Positions 20,380 through 30,673 of a stretch of DNA of 64,000 nt are shown here, piece after piece. This DNA comes from Phytophthora colocasiae (lineage: Eukaryota > Oomycota > Peronosporomycetes > Peronosporales > Peronosporaceae): contig JAGKQI010000047.1 of NCBI GenBank assembly GCA_018806915.1, forward strand, positions 930,001-994,000, written 5' to 3'. A program made the position numbers and the translations under genes. How positions within the stretch are numbered: the first letter of the stretch is position 1; each line of letters starts with the position of its first letter. The notes below the pieces were generated by a model that ran no database searches, was not told the origin of the DNA, and worked only from the letters and a program-made list of their open reading frames with translations.

Positions 20380-22761
20380 TTAAGCTCCGCACACGTCGCA
20401 CTCGTCGTCGTCGTCACCTGCGCGGGCCACAGTCTCAGTAGTCGTAGTCGCAGTTTTCTTGGCTGCCTCCTCCTTGGCACGCTGAAGGTCGAGGCCCTGC
20501 TTGTCCACGGTAAACTGGATGGCGTCAGCTTTCGGGCGTCCGCGCATGTAGTACATGCCCGTCTTGAGTCCCTTCTTCCAGGCGTAGAAGTGCATGGAAG
20601 TGAGCTTGCTGATCGTCGGGTCGGCGATGTGGATGTTGAGCGACTGACTCTGGCAAATGTAGGCACCACGGTCAGCAGACAGGTCCAGCACGGCCTTCTG
20701 TTTGATCTCCCACACCGTCTTGTATTTCTCCTTGACGTTGTCCGGGATCACCTTGACGTTCTGCACGGAACCACCGTCGTTCAGGATCTGGTTGCGCACC
20801 TCCGGCGTCCAAATGCCCAGATCAATCAGCTCATTCATCAGATACTTGTTCACGATCGTGAACTCGCCAGCGAGCACACGGCGATTGTACATGTTGGACG
20901 TGTACGGCTCAATGGATTCGTTGTTGCCCAGAATCTGCGCAGTAGAAGCCGTCGGCATGGGAGCGACCAGCAACGAGTTGCGAAGACCGTGCTTAATCAC
21001 GTTCTCCTTGAGCGTAGCCCAGTTCCACAGGCCTGACGACGGCGTCACGCCCCACATGTCGAACTGGAACACACCCTTGCTGGCAGGCGATCCCTGGAAC
21101 GTCTCATACGGACCCAACTCCTTGGCGATCTCCATCGACGTCTCCATGGCACCGTAGTAGATGGTCTCGAAGATGTTCTTGTTGAGCTCACTGGCCTTTT
21201 GGCTCTCGAACGGATAGTTCATTAGAATGAACGCGTCGGCCAGACCCTGAACACCGATACCAACGGGACGGTGGCGCATGTTGGACTTGCGAGCTTCCAC
21301 CACGGGGTAGTAGTTGACGTCGATGACCTTGTTCAGATTGCGCGTCACCACCTTGACCACCTCGTACAGCTTCTGGTAATTGAACACTCCATCCTCCACG
21401 AACTTGGGTAGCGCGACAGACGCCAAATTGCACACAGCCACTTCATCGGGAGACGTGTACTCCATCACCTCACAGCACAGGTTACTGGAACGGATCGTAC
21501 CCAGGTTCTGCTGGTTGGATTTGCGGTTTGCTGCGTCCTTGTAGAGCATGAAAGGCACCCCCGTTTCAATCTGGGCATCAAGGATCGCGAACCACAGCTG
21601 CTGGGCGTTGATGGTCTTGCGAGCACGACCTTCCTTCTCGTACTTCTCGTACAGAGTCTCAAATTCTTCACCCCAGCACTCGTAGAGTCCAGGAGCTTCA
21701 TTAGGACAGAACAGACTCCACTTGCCATTGGCCTCCACCCTCTTCATGAAGAGATCGGGCACCCACAGAGCGTAGAACAAGTCACGAGCACGGTGGAGCT
21801 CGTTACCGTGGTTCTTGCGGAGATCAAGGAACTCAAACACGTCAGCGTGCCACGGTTCCAGGTAGATGGCGAAGGAGCCCTTGCGCTTGCCTCCTCCCTG
21901 ATCCACGTAGCGAGCGGTGTCATTGAACACTCTCAGCATAGGGATAATTCCATTGGAGGAACCATTGGTACCGCGAATGTAGCTGTTCGTCGCACGGATA
22001 TTGTGCATACTGATGCCAATACCTCCGGCCCACTTGGAGATGCAAGCACACTGCTTCAACGTGTCGTAGATCCCCTCAATTGAGTCATCCTGCATCGCCA
22101 ACAGAAAGCAAGAGGACAATTGCGGTCGTGGAGTACCAGCATTGAACAGCGTCGGTGTAGCATGAGTGAAAAACTTCTGCGACATCAACTCGTACGTCTC
22201 GAGAGCTGCCTTGATGTCACTCTTGTGAATTCCAAGAGCTACACGCATAATCATCTGCTGCGGACGTTCTACCACTTTACCATTGACACGGAAGAGATAT
22301 CCCCTCTCCAAAGTCTTAAACCCAAAGTAGTCGTACTCAAAGTCCCGGTCGTGGATAATAGCCGAGTTGAGCTCGTCCTTGTTCTGCATCACGAGGTCGT
22401 ACACGTCATCAGCGATCAGGGGCGCAGCAGCACCCGTTTTCTCGTGGACATTCTTGTGGAACACCTCAATATTGTCACTGAACACCTTGTTCGTGTTCTT
22501 GTGCAGATTTGACACCGCAATACGCGCTGCAAGCTTGGAGAAGTCCGGGTGCTGCGTGCTCTGGTAGGCGGCAGTCTCGGCCGCCAATTCATCCAGCTCC
22601 GACGTGGTTACACCAGGGTACACGCCCGCTACGACCTTCTGGGAGATCTTGATGGCGTCCACGTAGTCCGGGTTTAACCCATAGCAGAGCTTGGTGATAC
22701 GCGCCGTGATCTTGTCGAACTTGACGTCTTCGCGACGGCCATCGCGTTTAACCACATACAT
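20380..22761 (-). CDS. RNR1: ribonucleoside-diphosphate reductase large subunit (class Ia)
   Basis: The 793-residue intronless protein is full length for RNR1/RRM1. It reduces ribonucleoside diphosphates to deoxy forms together with the small subunit, in the cytosol. It starts with an ATP-cone ([18 protein letters not shown]). SSCFLLAM supplies one active-site cysteine. SNLCCEV holds the catalytic Asn-Cys-Glu set and [11 protein letters not shown] follows. [15 protein letters not shown] is the conserved loop near the active site. The C-terminal CDVCGA gives the swinging redox cysteine pair, preceded by an acidic run. The upstream region carries E2F-type and CCAAT sites, implying S-phase control. 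Confidence 0.97.
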   Translation of the reverse strand: MYVVKRDGRREDVKFDKITARITKLCYGLNPDYVDAIKISQKVVAGVYPGVTTSELDELAAETAAYQSTQHPDFSKLAARIAVSNLHKNTNKVFSDNIEVFHKNVHEKTGAAAPLIADDVYDLVMQNKDELNSAIIHDRDFEYDYFGFKTLERGYLFRVNGKVVERPQQMIMRVALGIHKSDIKAALETYELMSQKFFTHATPTLFNAGTPRPQLSSCFLLAMQDDSIEGIYDTLKQCACISKWAGGIGISMHNIRATNSYIRGTNGSSNGIIPMLRVFNDTARYVDQGGGKRKGSFAIYLEPWHADVFEFLDLRKNHGNELHRARDLFYALWVPDLFMKRVEANGKWSLFCPNEAPGLYECWGEEFETLYEKYEKEGRARKTINAQQLWFAILDAQIETGVPFMLYKDAANRKSNQQNLGTIRSSNLCCEVMEYTSPDEVAVCNLASVALPKFVEDGVFNYQKLYEVVKVVTRNLNKVIDVNYYPVVEARKSNMRHRPVGIGVQGLADAFILMNYPFESQKASELNKNIFETIYYGAMETSMEIAKELGPYETFQGSPASKGVFQFDMWGVTPSSGLWNWATLKENVIKHGLRNSLLVAPMPTASTAQILGNNESIEPYTSNMYNRRVLAGEFTIVNKYLMNELIDLGIWTPEVRNQILNDGGSVQNVKVIPDNVKEKYKTVWEIKQKAVLDLSADRGAYICQSQSLNIHIADPTISKLTSMHFYAWKKGLKTGMYYMRGRPKADAIQFTVDKQGLDLQRAKEEAAKKTATTTTETVARAGDDDDECDVCGA

Positions 22762-22822
22762 CTTTTAAGGGTTATTTAAAGATCGAAATGCGCTTGAGAC
22801 GGCAAATTGAAGACTGAAGGTA

Positions 22823-22983
22823 TTTTTGGCGGGTGGTGAAGATGAAAAGGAGATGATGATTGGATGAAAGAGAGGAGTAGGAGATTTGTGATTGGATGAA
22901 CGGTTCCGGTTTTGGCGCGTGCCAGCTGCGTGGCATTATTTTTGGCGGGGCTTTGAATTGCCAAACAGCCGTTGGCGCCAAAA
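22823..22983 (-). promoter_or_regulatory. RNR1 promoter with four E2F-type sites and CCAAT boxes
   Basis: Matches to the E2F/DP consensus TTTSSCGC lie at 22823-22833 (TTTTTGGCGGG), 22910-22919 (TTTTGGCGCG), 22939-22950 (TTTTTGGCGGGG) and 22972-22983 (TTGGCGCCAAAA, on both strands). They sit 60-220 bp upstream of the RNR1 start codon. Two CCAAT boxes on the gene's strand lie near 22859 and 22891. E2F control of ribonucleotide reductase at G1/S is established in animals and plants. Its use here is inferred from the clustering. Confidence 0.7.
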
Positions 22984-23083
22984 TCAGTAGTAATAGTTTA
23001 CCAGATCAAAATTACTGAGGATGCATCACAATTATAGTAAGCGACCACTATTTTATGGAATTGGAGTCTCAATTGTGATGGTT

Positions 23084-24205
23084 CTAGTCTGAGCACTGCT
23101 CCTCCTCCCCACGCCAATACTCTTTGAAGAGTTCTCCAAATAACGGATCAAACCCTTTGCCGTCAAGTAAGCTCAAGTCGTGAGTTGGCCAATTCCATGG
23201 TTTCCCATACTCCCCATTTGGCTTACACGAGAAGTGCACGATCTTCGTGTGTTTCTTCAGTTCAGTGGTCGTGTTGAAGAGCTTTGACTGTTCACTAGGA
23301 GCACGACGAAAATCCGAGTTGAGGATAGTGTACGTGCCAGGCAAATAGTGCACCGAGTCCTTGAAATACGAGTTGAGAATGTCCATATCAAAGCCAGCAG
23401 CCGCTCCCCGATCCCGAGCCCACTTCACGATGTCATTGAACACTTTTTCGCTTGGCTCAATTACCAGCATAGTACTCGCGAAAAACGGTTGCTCGAGCCA
23501 ATAGGCTGTAGGAGCGTAGAGAGTTGCCGGTGGTAAGTCGAAAAGATGATCCAAGTTCACCATAGGTACTGCATCAGCGTCGAAGAACACTACGCGACTG
23601 TACCCCCAGTCTTGGAAAACGCGAAGCTTTGTAAGTGACTCCTTCCAGGTCTGTTCACTTGCGTCCGCATGAATTGAATCGACTTCAATAGTGCGTACAT
23701 GAAGGCCTTGCATTTTGTTCAAAAAGCGACCCCCGATCCCACGAGTGTGCATCACGACAACGTCGATGGAAGTTGAATTCATCTCCAGCTTGGTGGTGAG
23801 TCGATCGATGAACTGGATTGCAGCGCACGCGTATGTATCGCTCGTCACGTAGAAGACATAGGCGAAAAGCTTTTGAGATGATGAGTTTTTGTCTTCTTCG
23901 TCTTGAACTACCTGTTCATCTTCTTCGTTTTGTTTATCTTCTTCGCCTTGAACTACCTGTTGGTTCGAGCGGATTAATAGTGGTGTATGCTGTAGTTCAT
24001 GGCGTAAGTTTGTGGTCAAGACTCCTTCCATTTGGTCAAGAAATAGCCATCCGATGACGCTGATCATCGCTATTACTGCTAAGATCAACTTTAGGGTGGT
24101 GTGCCGACGATGAATATGCTTGATGGTCTTCTTGGATACCTCTCCTTTGTTGAGTTCGACTTCCCTTCCGTTGCCTTGGACTGGTGCGACGAGTGGCTTG
24201 GTCAT
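23084..24205 (-). CDS. type II membrane glycosyltransferase, GT8/GNT1-like
   Basis: This intronless gene encodes 373 residues. A basic cytoplasmic tail precedes one membrane anchor (about residues 38-56, LILAVIAMISVIGWLFL). A Glu/Asp-rich stem with a repeated QVVQ-EED unit follows. The lumenal domain has YVTSDTYACAAIQF, VVFFDADAVP with the metal-binding DxD motif, YAPTAYWLEQPFFAST and a late KPWNWPTHDL. These match glycogenin/GT8-type and fungal GNT1-like transferases acting in the Golgi. The donor and acceptor sugars are not determinable. A transposon sits about 130 bp upstream of the start codon. Confidence 0.8.
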   Translation of the reverse strand: MTKPLVAPVQGNGREVELNKGEVSKKTIKHIHRRHTTLKLILAVIAMISVIGWLFLDQMEGVLTTNLRHELQHTPLLIRSNQQVVQGEEDKQNEEDEQVVQDEEDKNSSSQKLFAYVFYVTSDTYACAAIQFIDRLTTKLEMNSTSIDVVVMHTRGIGGRFLNKMQGLHVRTIEVDSIHADASEQTWKESLTKLRVFQDWGYSRVVFFDADAVPMVNLDHLFDLPPATLYAPTAYWLEQPFFASTMLVIEPSEKVFNDIVKWARDRGAAAGFDMDILNSYFKDSVHYLPGTYTILNSDFRRAPSEQSKLFNTTTELKKHTKIVHFSCKPNGEYGKPWNWPTHDLSLLDGKGFDPLFGELFKEYWRGEEEQCSD

Positions 24206-24334
24206 TGCAAGTGGTCTACTTTCGTAGCAGGAAGCAGAGAACGGAATGCGAATGTGTTCATGAAACGCGTTGCTGTACTACTTTTAATAAGCGATCAGCT
24301 CGGGATTCCCGAGTCGGGAATAGAAGGGGAAACT

Positions 24335-25715
24335 CACACCTTGAACAAACCAAACCACGAAACGGGCAAGAAATTGGTTTGCTTGAAAAATAAATAGATT
24401 TCCGAACCAAAATTACTGGCGACGCTGGTTTGTCGTAAGATATCCCCAGTTTTCAAACCACATCATTGGTTCACAGTTTCGCATGGTTACTGGTTTGAAA
24501 ATCCTTGGCTGGCATTGGCTGCAAAGGAAGATCGCTACCTTTCCTGAATAGCCGCACTATGCTGTATCCGTAGCTGCAAGAAGTCATTGGGGAATTTTCC
24601 ACTTCATTAGTACTGCCCCTCCGGTCTCAGATTGTAGGATTTCGTGTTAGTGTCCATGTTTTTCTGTTGAATGGTACCTTCGTTAACTTTGACTGATTTC
24701 ACAATTTGGGAGCTGATTTTTTTCTGTTCTCAAGCCGAATCTCAAAGTTTGTTGACCAGATTGTGCCTCATTGGCGACGGCTCGTTTTGATGCCAGCTTC
24801 GCCTTGAGGCGCTTCTCAATCCAATTCGATTGAAGGTCTGCAGATTCAAAGTCGCATTGAATCTTTCTTAGTGCTGAAAGCATTCTTTCCTCACATGCTG
24901 ACGAATGTGTTGTGTAATTTTAATTGATTGCTGTTTCCACTGTTGATAAAGCACCGTTGACTTTGTTTTCCAGTTTATAAGCGACCGACCAAGGCTGCAG
25001 GGTATTAACATCGGATTGTCCCTCGAACACCTTTTTTCGAGATCCTTCAAGCGCCTATCGATCTCTGTGGCGAGCACAGCACTCTGTTGTTTTACAGACG
25101 CCTCATAGTACTTGTGAATATCGTCGAGTTACTCACTAATATGGCGGCTGAGACGATTTTCCGTGTCGGTAGCAGCATGAACGACGTGGATATATTTGAC
25201 GATCTCAATTATTGTCCTCGATATGTACTTGGGAATCCTATATAGCCTTGCTCACTTCAGCTGCAACGTTCGGGCTGCTGATCACGACGTCTTCGTGAAG
25301 TAATATCTGTTGCGATCGCTGAAAAAGACTTGATAACATACCACGGCCTTCGCGGTAGCTCCTGCTAACAGCGTCCGTCCTCTCTGACAAAGTCTCTCCT
25401 TCCACGTCCCCGTGCACTACAATGGCTGTCGACGGCAGAATAAAATCTATCTGAAACCAGACGAAAAGTAATGGGTTCTAGACAAGCGAAGCAGTCCCGC
25501 ATTGATGAACAACTCCCTGTAATATCCGCAGTCCTCATGAGATCCCCCTTCCTGGTTCAAACCACCCGATGGTTTGTTGAAAACGCGCTCTTGGTTTGGA
25601 GTTTCAAAACGAAACGATTTCAAACCACGAAACGCTTTCAAACCAGGTTTGCGCGTAATTTTGGTTTGGTTCGAAAAGGACCAGGTTTGGTTTGGTTTGG
25701 TTTGTTCAGGGTGTG
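24335..25715. mobile_element. non-autonomous hAT-like element
   Basis: This 1381-bp element has inverted ends CACACCTTGAACAAACCAAA and, on the other strand at the right end, CACACCCTGAACAAACCAAA. It is flanked by a perfect 8-bp duplication GGGAAACT (24327-24334 and 25716-25723). An 8-bp duplication is typical of hAT elements. Both ends are rich in subterminal AACCAAACC / GGTTTGG and CAAACCA repeats in opposite orientation. No transposase is present. A degenerate coiled-coil-like coding remnant lies inside. The element is just upstream of the glycosyltransferase gene and may affect its promoter. Confidence 0.8.
24683..25440 (-). pseudogene. degenerate coding remnant inside the hAT element
   Basis: Minus-strand frames contain protein-like stretches: ATEIDRRLKDLEKRC, then NWKTKSTVLYQQWKQQSIKI, then after a frame change FSALRKIQCDFESADLQSNW. 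They are predicted helical and charged. The family is not recognised. This could be a captured host-gene fragment or the remains of an element gene. Confidence 0.35.
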
Positions 25716-25723
25716 GGGAAACT

Positions 25724-26434
25724 ACTCACAGTGTGTGATACTGTGCAGCACCCTATAATAGCAGCAGCAGGTGCTGCAGCACCCGACGACATTGATCGCG
25801 ATCAATACACCCCCCCCCCATCACTCCGTGATATCCGATCACTCACCGGAACTACCTACGGCATGTATCAAAGGCTTATAACTCGGATCATGCTCACGAA
25901 AATTGCGCTGATCCTCTCAAATAAATAAATTTCATCGGCTTTCAATGTCGGGTTGGGCGTACATATTGTGTACATGTAGTATTTTGCTTTGCCAGCGTCA
26001 GAATGACGACTCGACATCTTGTGAGCTCATAAGGTAGCTTGTAGAATTTTGGGGCAACAATCACTCACGCTTCCGTCCCGTAGTCACGTAGGACACTGCA
26101 GTGAATATTGGATACAGGATACAGTACTCTGTATTTTCCAACAGCTACACGCTGGTGATAACGAGACCATGTTAGTCTCCTGCACCATCATAGTGAACGA
26201 AGCCGAAGACGCAACGCTAACGCTGTAGTTAATACAGCAATGATCTATTGGGCTGTAATACAGAATTATACGTCAGCATGGATGCTACCATGGTCATATA
26301 GAAGTGTAATCTTTATCAATGGTTGGCAGTCGACAGCGGTCATGCTTCCTGTCTTGCACACGGAATGCGTTTGACCTCGTCCGTATCATTTGGCATTGCT
26401 CACTCGTTCACGGACTGCGGTCTCTCCATTCACC
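25724..26434. other. intergenic region with oomycete-type initiator upstream of the radical SAM gene
   Basis: A GCAGCAGCAGGTGCTGCAGC low-complexity stretch lies at about 25760. No gene is seen. TATCATTTGGCATTGCTCAC at about 26385-26404, some 40 bp before the ATG at 26435, resembles the oomycete initiator (TCATTY followed by NCAWT). Confidence 0.45.
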
Positions 26435-27574
26435 ATGCTGTACTTCTTGACGCTGACTCAACGCTGTAACTTGGCCTGTACGTACTGCGGATCATCTGAG
26501 GAGCTCGACATTGAGGATCTTGTGGATCCTCTCGATTACAAGTACAAGGTCGATGCGTTGAGCAAGCTCACGACACCACTTAATAATGAAGAAGAGCCCA
26601 TGGCCATCTGCTTCTACGGAGGTGAGCCGCTGCTGCAACTCCGTCAGATCAAGAAGGTCATTGCTCAACACAAGGGCAAAGCCACCAAGTTCGTGCTGCA
26701 GACCAACGGCACCAAGCTAAACCGTACTCCCACCGAGGTGGTGAACAGGATGGACACCGTTCTGATCTCCGTGGATGGTGGTGAGAAGGTCACTGATGTC
26801 AACCGTGGCGTGGGTACTTGGCGTCAGGCCATTGATAACGGGTATTTGATTCGCAAGAACGGCTTCAAGGGCGACTTGATTGCTCGAATGACGGTAAGTC
26901 ATGTGAGTGGTGACATCTACCAGGACGTTAAGGATCTCTTCGATCTAGGTATCTTTGACCACGTGCACTGGCAGTTGGACGCACAATGGAGCACCCCTAT
27001 GTACGCTGGCTACGAAGATCGTGGCGGGTTCCTCAAGTGGCGAGATGAGGTGTACAACCCATCGATTACCAGACTAGCCACGTACTTCCGTGACACCCTC
27101 GTAAACGAGAAGAAGCTGCTGGGTATTGCTCCATTCCTGCCGCTACTTCATACGCTCATTACTGGAGAAACAGCGACGCTGCGTTGTGGATCTGGTCGTG
27201 ACGCATTCAACGTTCGTACCGGAGGTAGCATCTCGGCATGTCCAATTTCTCCAGATAGCGACCTGCGGTACGATTTGGCCCATATCAACGACGCCGACTT
27301 CACCCCTGAGAAAGTGCGCAACTCAGTCAAGATCGGTGGCCCCTGTTTAACTTGCGAGGTGAAGGATATCTGCGGTGGGAGGTGCTTGTACGCGAACAAG
27401 ACAATGTGGTGGGGTGAGGAGGGATTCCTTGCCGTGTGCCAGACCGTGAAGCACCTTATCCAATGCATGCGTGATATCCAGCCGGATGTGGAGAGCGCCA
27501 TCGCACAGGGTTTCATCGAGCTGGAGGACTTGAATTACCCAAAGTACAACAACTCAGTTGAAGTCATCCCGTAG
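26435..27574 (+). CDS. radical SAM/SPASM protein, peptide-modifying type
   Basis: This intronless gene encodes about 379 residues. TLTQRCNLACTYC near the N-terminus carries the CxxxCxxC motif that binds the radical-SAM 4Fe-4S cluster, followed by ICFYGGEPLLQ (the GGEP S-adenosylmethionine motif) and FVLQTNGTKL. The C-terminal half has RCGSG, SACPISPDSD and CLTCEVKDICGGRCLY with a later C, which fits a SPASM/Twitch domain holding auxiliary clusters. The layout resembles the prokaryotic putative peptide-modifying family typified by archaeal AF1577. I recall that family by architecture and have not checked it. Codon usage looks like the neighbours, so any transfer is not recent. ATG 26435 gives the natural N-terminus MLYFLTLTQRC. 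No small substrate peptide was found nearby. Confidence 0.85.
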   Translation: MLYFLTLTQRCNLACTYCGSSEELDIEDLVDPLDYKYKVDALSKLTTPLNNEEEPMAICFYGGEPLLQLRQIKKVIAQHKGKATKFVLQTNGTKLNRTPTEVVNRMDTVLISVDGGEKVTDVNRGVGTWRQAIDNGYLIRKNGFKGDLIARMTVSHVSGDIYQDVKDLFDLGIFDHVHWQLDAQWSTPMYAGYEDRGGFLKWRDEVYNPSITRLATYFRDTLVNEKKLLGIAPFLPLLHTLITGETATLRCGSGRDAFNVRTGGSISACPISPDSDLRYDLAHINDADFTPEKVRNSVKIGGPCLTCEVKDICGGRCLYANKTMWWGEEGFLAVCQTVKHLIQCMRDIQPDVESAIAQGFIELEDLNYPKYNNSVEVIP

Positions 27575-29664
27575 AGGAAGCAGTTGTAAACGGGCGAAAT
27601 GAACTCCGCCATATTCCCTTGCCGCCACGTAGTTCGTTGCGTTTGCAGTTGATAAATTGAACAACGAAGTCGATTCTTCCCGATCGAATGAAATCACGAA
27701 CGCGTTCCAGTGACCTCTACGGGACAATATCGCGGGGCACAGCCCTATCGGGTTAGAAATGGCGCTCACGGCTATACAAGACGTGCGCCACGCTTCGCGA
27801 TTGGTTCGGTGTGGATGAGTGACCCGAGCACCAGCCATAATTGCACGCTTGCTTACTTAACCCCTTGGTTCCCAACGTCGTAAGTAACGACTTAACGAAA
27901 TCGTACGTCGTAAGTTACGACGAAAATCGTCGAACAATAGAAAATGGCTCGGAAAAAGAAATCCAATACTTTAATCAAGTCATTTTTTCTCTCGCCCAAA
28001 GCATAATATGCTGGAGGTCTTTCGGCCAATTACAGAAATCGGACAGGGATAGGTAATGTAAAGGCATGGCGCCCGTCGAGCAGCTGATGACCGCTCATTC
28101 CAGAATTTCTCGATGGCGCGCATCCGATCCGCTGGCCGACAGAAACCTGCCGTTTCCCCCCACGATGTCGACTTCCGGCACCTCTGGAGGCAGCTACGAG
28201 AGGCGGGATGGAGATCTAGACGTCCCAAGGGCCTCGAGAACGACTGGACGTACTTAAAACCTGGTGCCTCGACAAACGGCATGGTTGGAGCCGACATCTT
28301 CGTTGGTGAGGATGCCGTAGTAGCCTACGTTATTGACTCTGGATTGATGGCGACTGCCAACGAGGTGAGCCGTTTGTATACGATGCTGAGTGGGAATTAC
28401 AACTAAACTAATCAATGTTCTAGGATGAGGCGGCTGAAGAGAACGATAGCGAACGTAGGGACGAGATGCAGCATGATGAAGACGGCGAAGCTGGAGAAAT
28501 AGTTGAGGACGAAGTGCGAGCATCACAGATCAACACCACCGTGGAGTTATCCCAGCGCACTATGGATGCCATGCTCGCCTCGCCTGAAGAGGAGCTATCG
28601 CAAGGGGCAGTAGCTCGTGCGTTCGAGCTCTCGCAAGGTGGCAGTCAGTCTGAGCCAGATATACTGGAAGGAGCGATTCAATTGCAGCACATGTCGGGTG
28701 CTTCAGGAGCCGAAAGTGCAGAATCAGATGCACCTGTGGCCAGACGACTACGCCCACGGCGAGAGTTCAAGCGTGACGTGAATTTTGTAGAGGGGAATGC
28801 GAACCTAGATGATTACGAGCAGTTGAGCTCGGGTGAAAGCGACGGCGACGCGATAGCTGATACTGATGAAGATAATGTGGAACCACGTGGCATGGATGAG
28901 GCCGAAGATGCTATTTCAGACACAGACGCACTTGAGCTGGATGAGGCTTTCATGGCTTCGCTTAGCATAGGAGACAATGTGGAACTAGGCCGAGAAGCTC
29001 TTGCAAGAAGACAAGACGCGCTTCGGTCTATGCGTTGGACCCAGCCTTCATCGAACTTTGAAATTGCCGATGTATACCCCGGCCTTACAGCTGAAGAAGC
29101 ACGACCAGTCGCTGAACTACGGAGCCTCTGTGATTCACCCCTGGACACTTTCTTTTTCTTTGCGCCAAAGGCTATGTGGATCGATATCTGCGAAGAAACG
29201 AACCGCTATCGCTCGCTCTCAAGGGCCCAGAGGATGCATGCGAAGCAGAAAGAACGTCGAGGAACGCCTGCAGAAACTGTGAGGCAAATAAGGCGCCGAC
29301 TTCGATTGAAGCCAGAATATGAAACTCACGAACTTCTCCATGTGATGGGGCTTCTAGTAGCGCACATGTTGTGCCCGCCACAACGACGATTTTCTCAGCA
29401 CTGGTCCATGACCGAGGATGGTGCTGTTCCTGCTGGGACCTTCGGCAAATATATGCCACGAAATCGCTGTCAAGACATTCTACGAGATCTTCATTTCGTA
29501 GATAATAAAGGTGACCCGACACGAGACAAGTTGAGAAAGCTACGACCAGTTGTAGACAAGATTCAACAGCGTTTTCTTGCCGGCTGGACATTGCCTGCTG
29601 TTTTCTCATTCGATGAGGGAGTTCTACCAGCTACATCAAGACGGAACACCACGCGGATGTTTAT

Positions 29665-30076
29665 TGTAACGGGGTTACACGGCGCTGCGCGCCTTGGCTA
29701 CAATAGGTGTGGTATACACCATCCAGGTCACAAGTCACAGATCCGTGTACGACACATAGTGTTTCTCACACGTCACATATGTAGCCAGTTGCTGGCTGTT
29801 AGCTCAGAGCCACACATTGCATTTGATTAGGATTTAGTATGTTAGATACTAAATCCGTTACATTCAGGATTAGGGCAATAAAATAAATAAAAATCAGTTT
29901 GCATTTTACATAATTAGTGTTAGTTCCTTTATTATAGGGACACTGATTGTGAGAGTCCCGTATTTAGTGGACTACTTGGTTCTTGTATAGAACCGAAGGC
30001 TAGTGCCTTGCAAGCAGGACTCTACGAGTCAACCAAACTTCCTCTGTGCCGTGCACACCTACGCAGCCCCGCTGCA
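29665..30076 (+). repeat. 5' LTR
   Basis: This 412-bp repeat begins TGTAACGGGGTTACACGGCG, itself containing an inverted GTAACGGGGTTAC, and ends GCCCCGCTGCA. The following TCTGGTAGCACTTG may include the primer-binding site. The tRNA is not identified. Confidence 0.9.
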
Positions 30077-30133
30077 TCTGGTAGCACTTGTAGTCAATCC
30101 AACTCCTGAGTTAAAGACTGTTTCTCTGTGAGA

Positions 30134-30673
30134 ATGGAGCCAGAAGCATACGCTCACTTGACTCCGAGTCAGCGGGACACGCTTAACAAGCTTACGTCCT
30201 TGCTGGGCCCTGAAGGTATGGCGCACCTTGCGTCTCAAGGGCCGGAGGCCGTCAACGCGCGCCTGGAGGCCTTTGCCTCGTACGAGAACGCTCTCGTTGA
30301 GCACATTCAACGGAATGTAAAAGGAGTTAATCCCGCTCCGAGAGCTAAGCCCGTTACGCTCAGCGTGAAGACCTTTCACGGGCACGAAGGAGAGAACCTC
30401 CTATTGTGGACCCGAGAGGTCGAAATGGCCATGGGGGCCGCCATGCTCCAGTTGGAAGGCCAACGCGTGGCGTTCGCCATCTCTAAGCTCGAAGGTCGAG
30501 CACGAGAATGGGCCTTGACGTCTGGGACGTCGGTAGAAATGGCCTTCCCCACTTGGGGTGAGCTTAAGACCAAGCTTACGCAAGTGTTTGCTCCGAAGAT
30601 CGGGGGCGCCCGAAGGGCTCGAGGTCGACCACTCGGTCGACACCCGCTTCTCACCACTAGTGTGAGAAGCTGA
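30134..30673 (+). CDS. Gag-like protein, truncated (LTR element)
   Basis: The 179 codons start [20 protein letters not shown]. The middle region [34 protein letters not shown] and [17 protein letters not shown] matches the capsid region of Ty3/gypsy Gag proteins (retrotransposon_gag). The frame ends soon after the capsid core, at a small palindrome (GCTTCTCAC...GTGAGAAGC, 30648-30672), instead of continuing to a zinc knuckle and Pol. Confidence 0.75.
   Translation: MEPEAYAHLTPSQRDTLNKLTSLLGPEGMAHLASQGPEAVNARLEAFASYENALVEHIQRNVKGVNPAPRAKPVTLSVKTFHGHEGENLLLWTREVEMAMGAAMLQLEGQRVAFAISKLEGRAREWALTSGTSVEMAFPTWGELKTKLTQVFAPKIGGARRARGRPLGRHPLLTTSVRS

Noticed and set aside
30401..30673. Last 90 codons of the long antisense frame in the LTR element
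   Set aside because: This part is exactly antisense to the Gag capsid region, which has clear homology on the plus strand.
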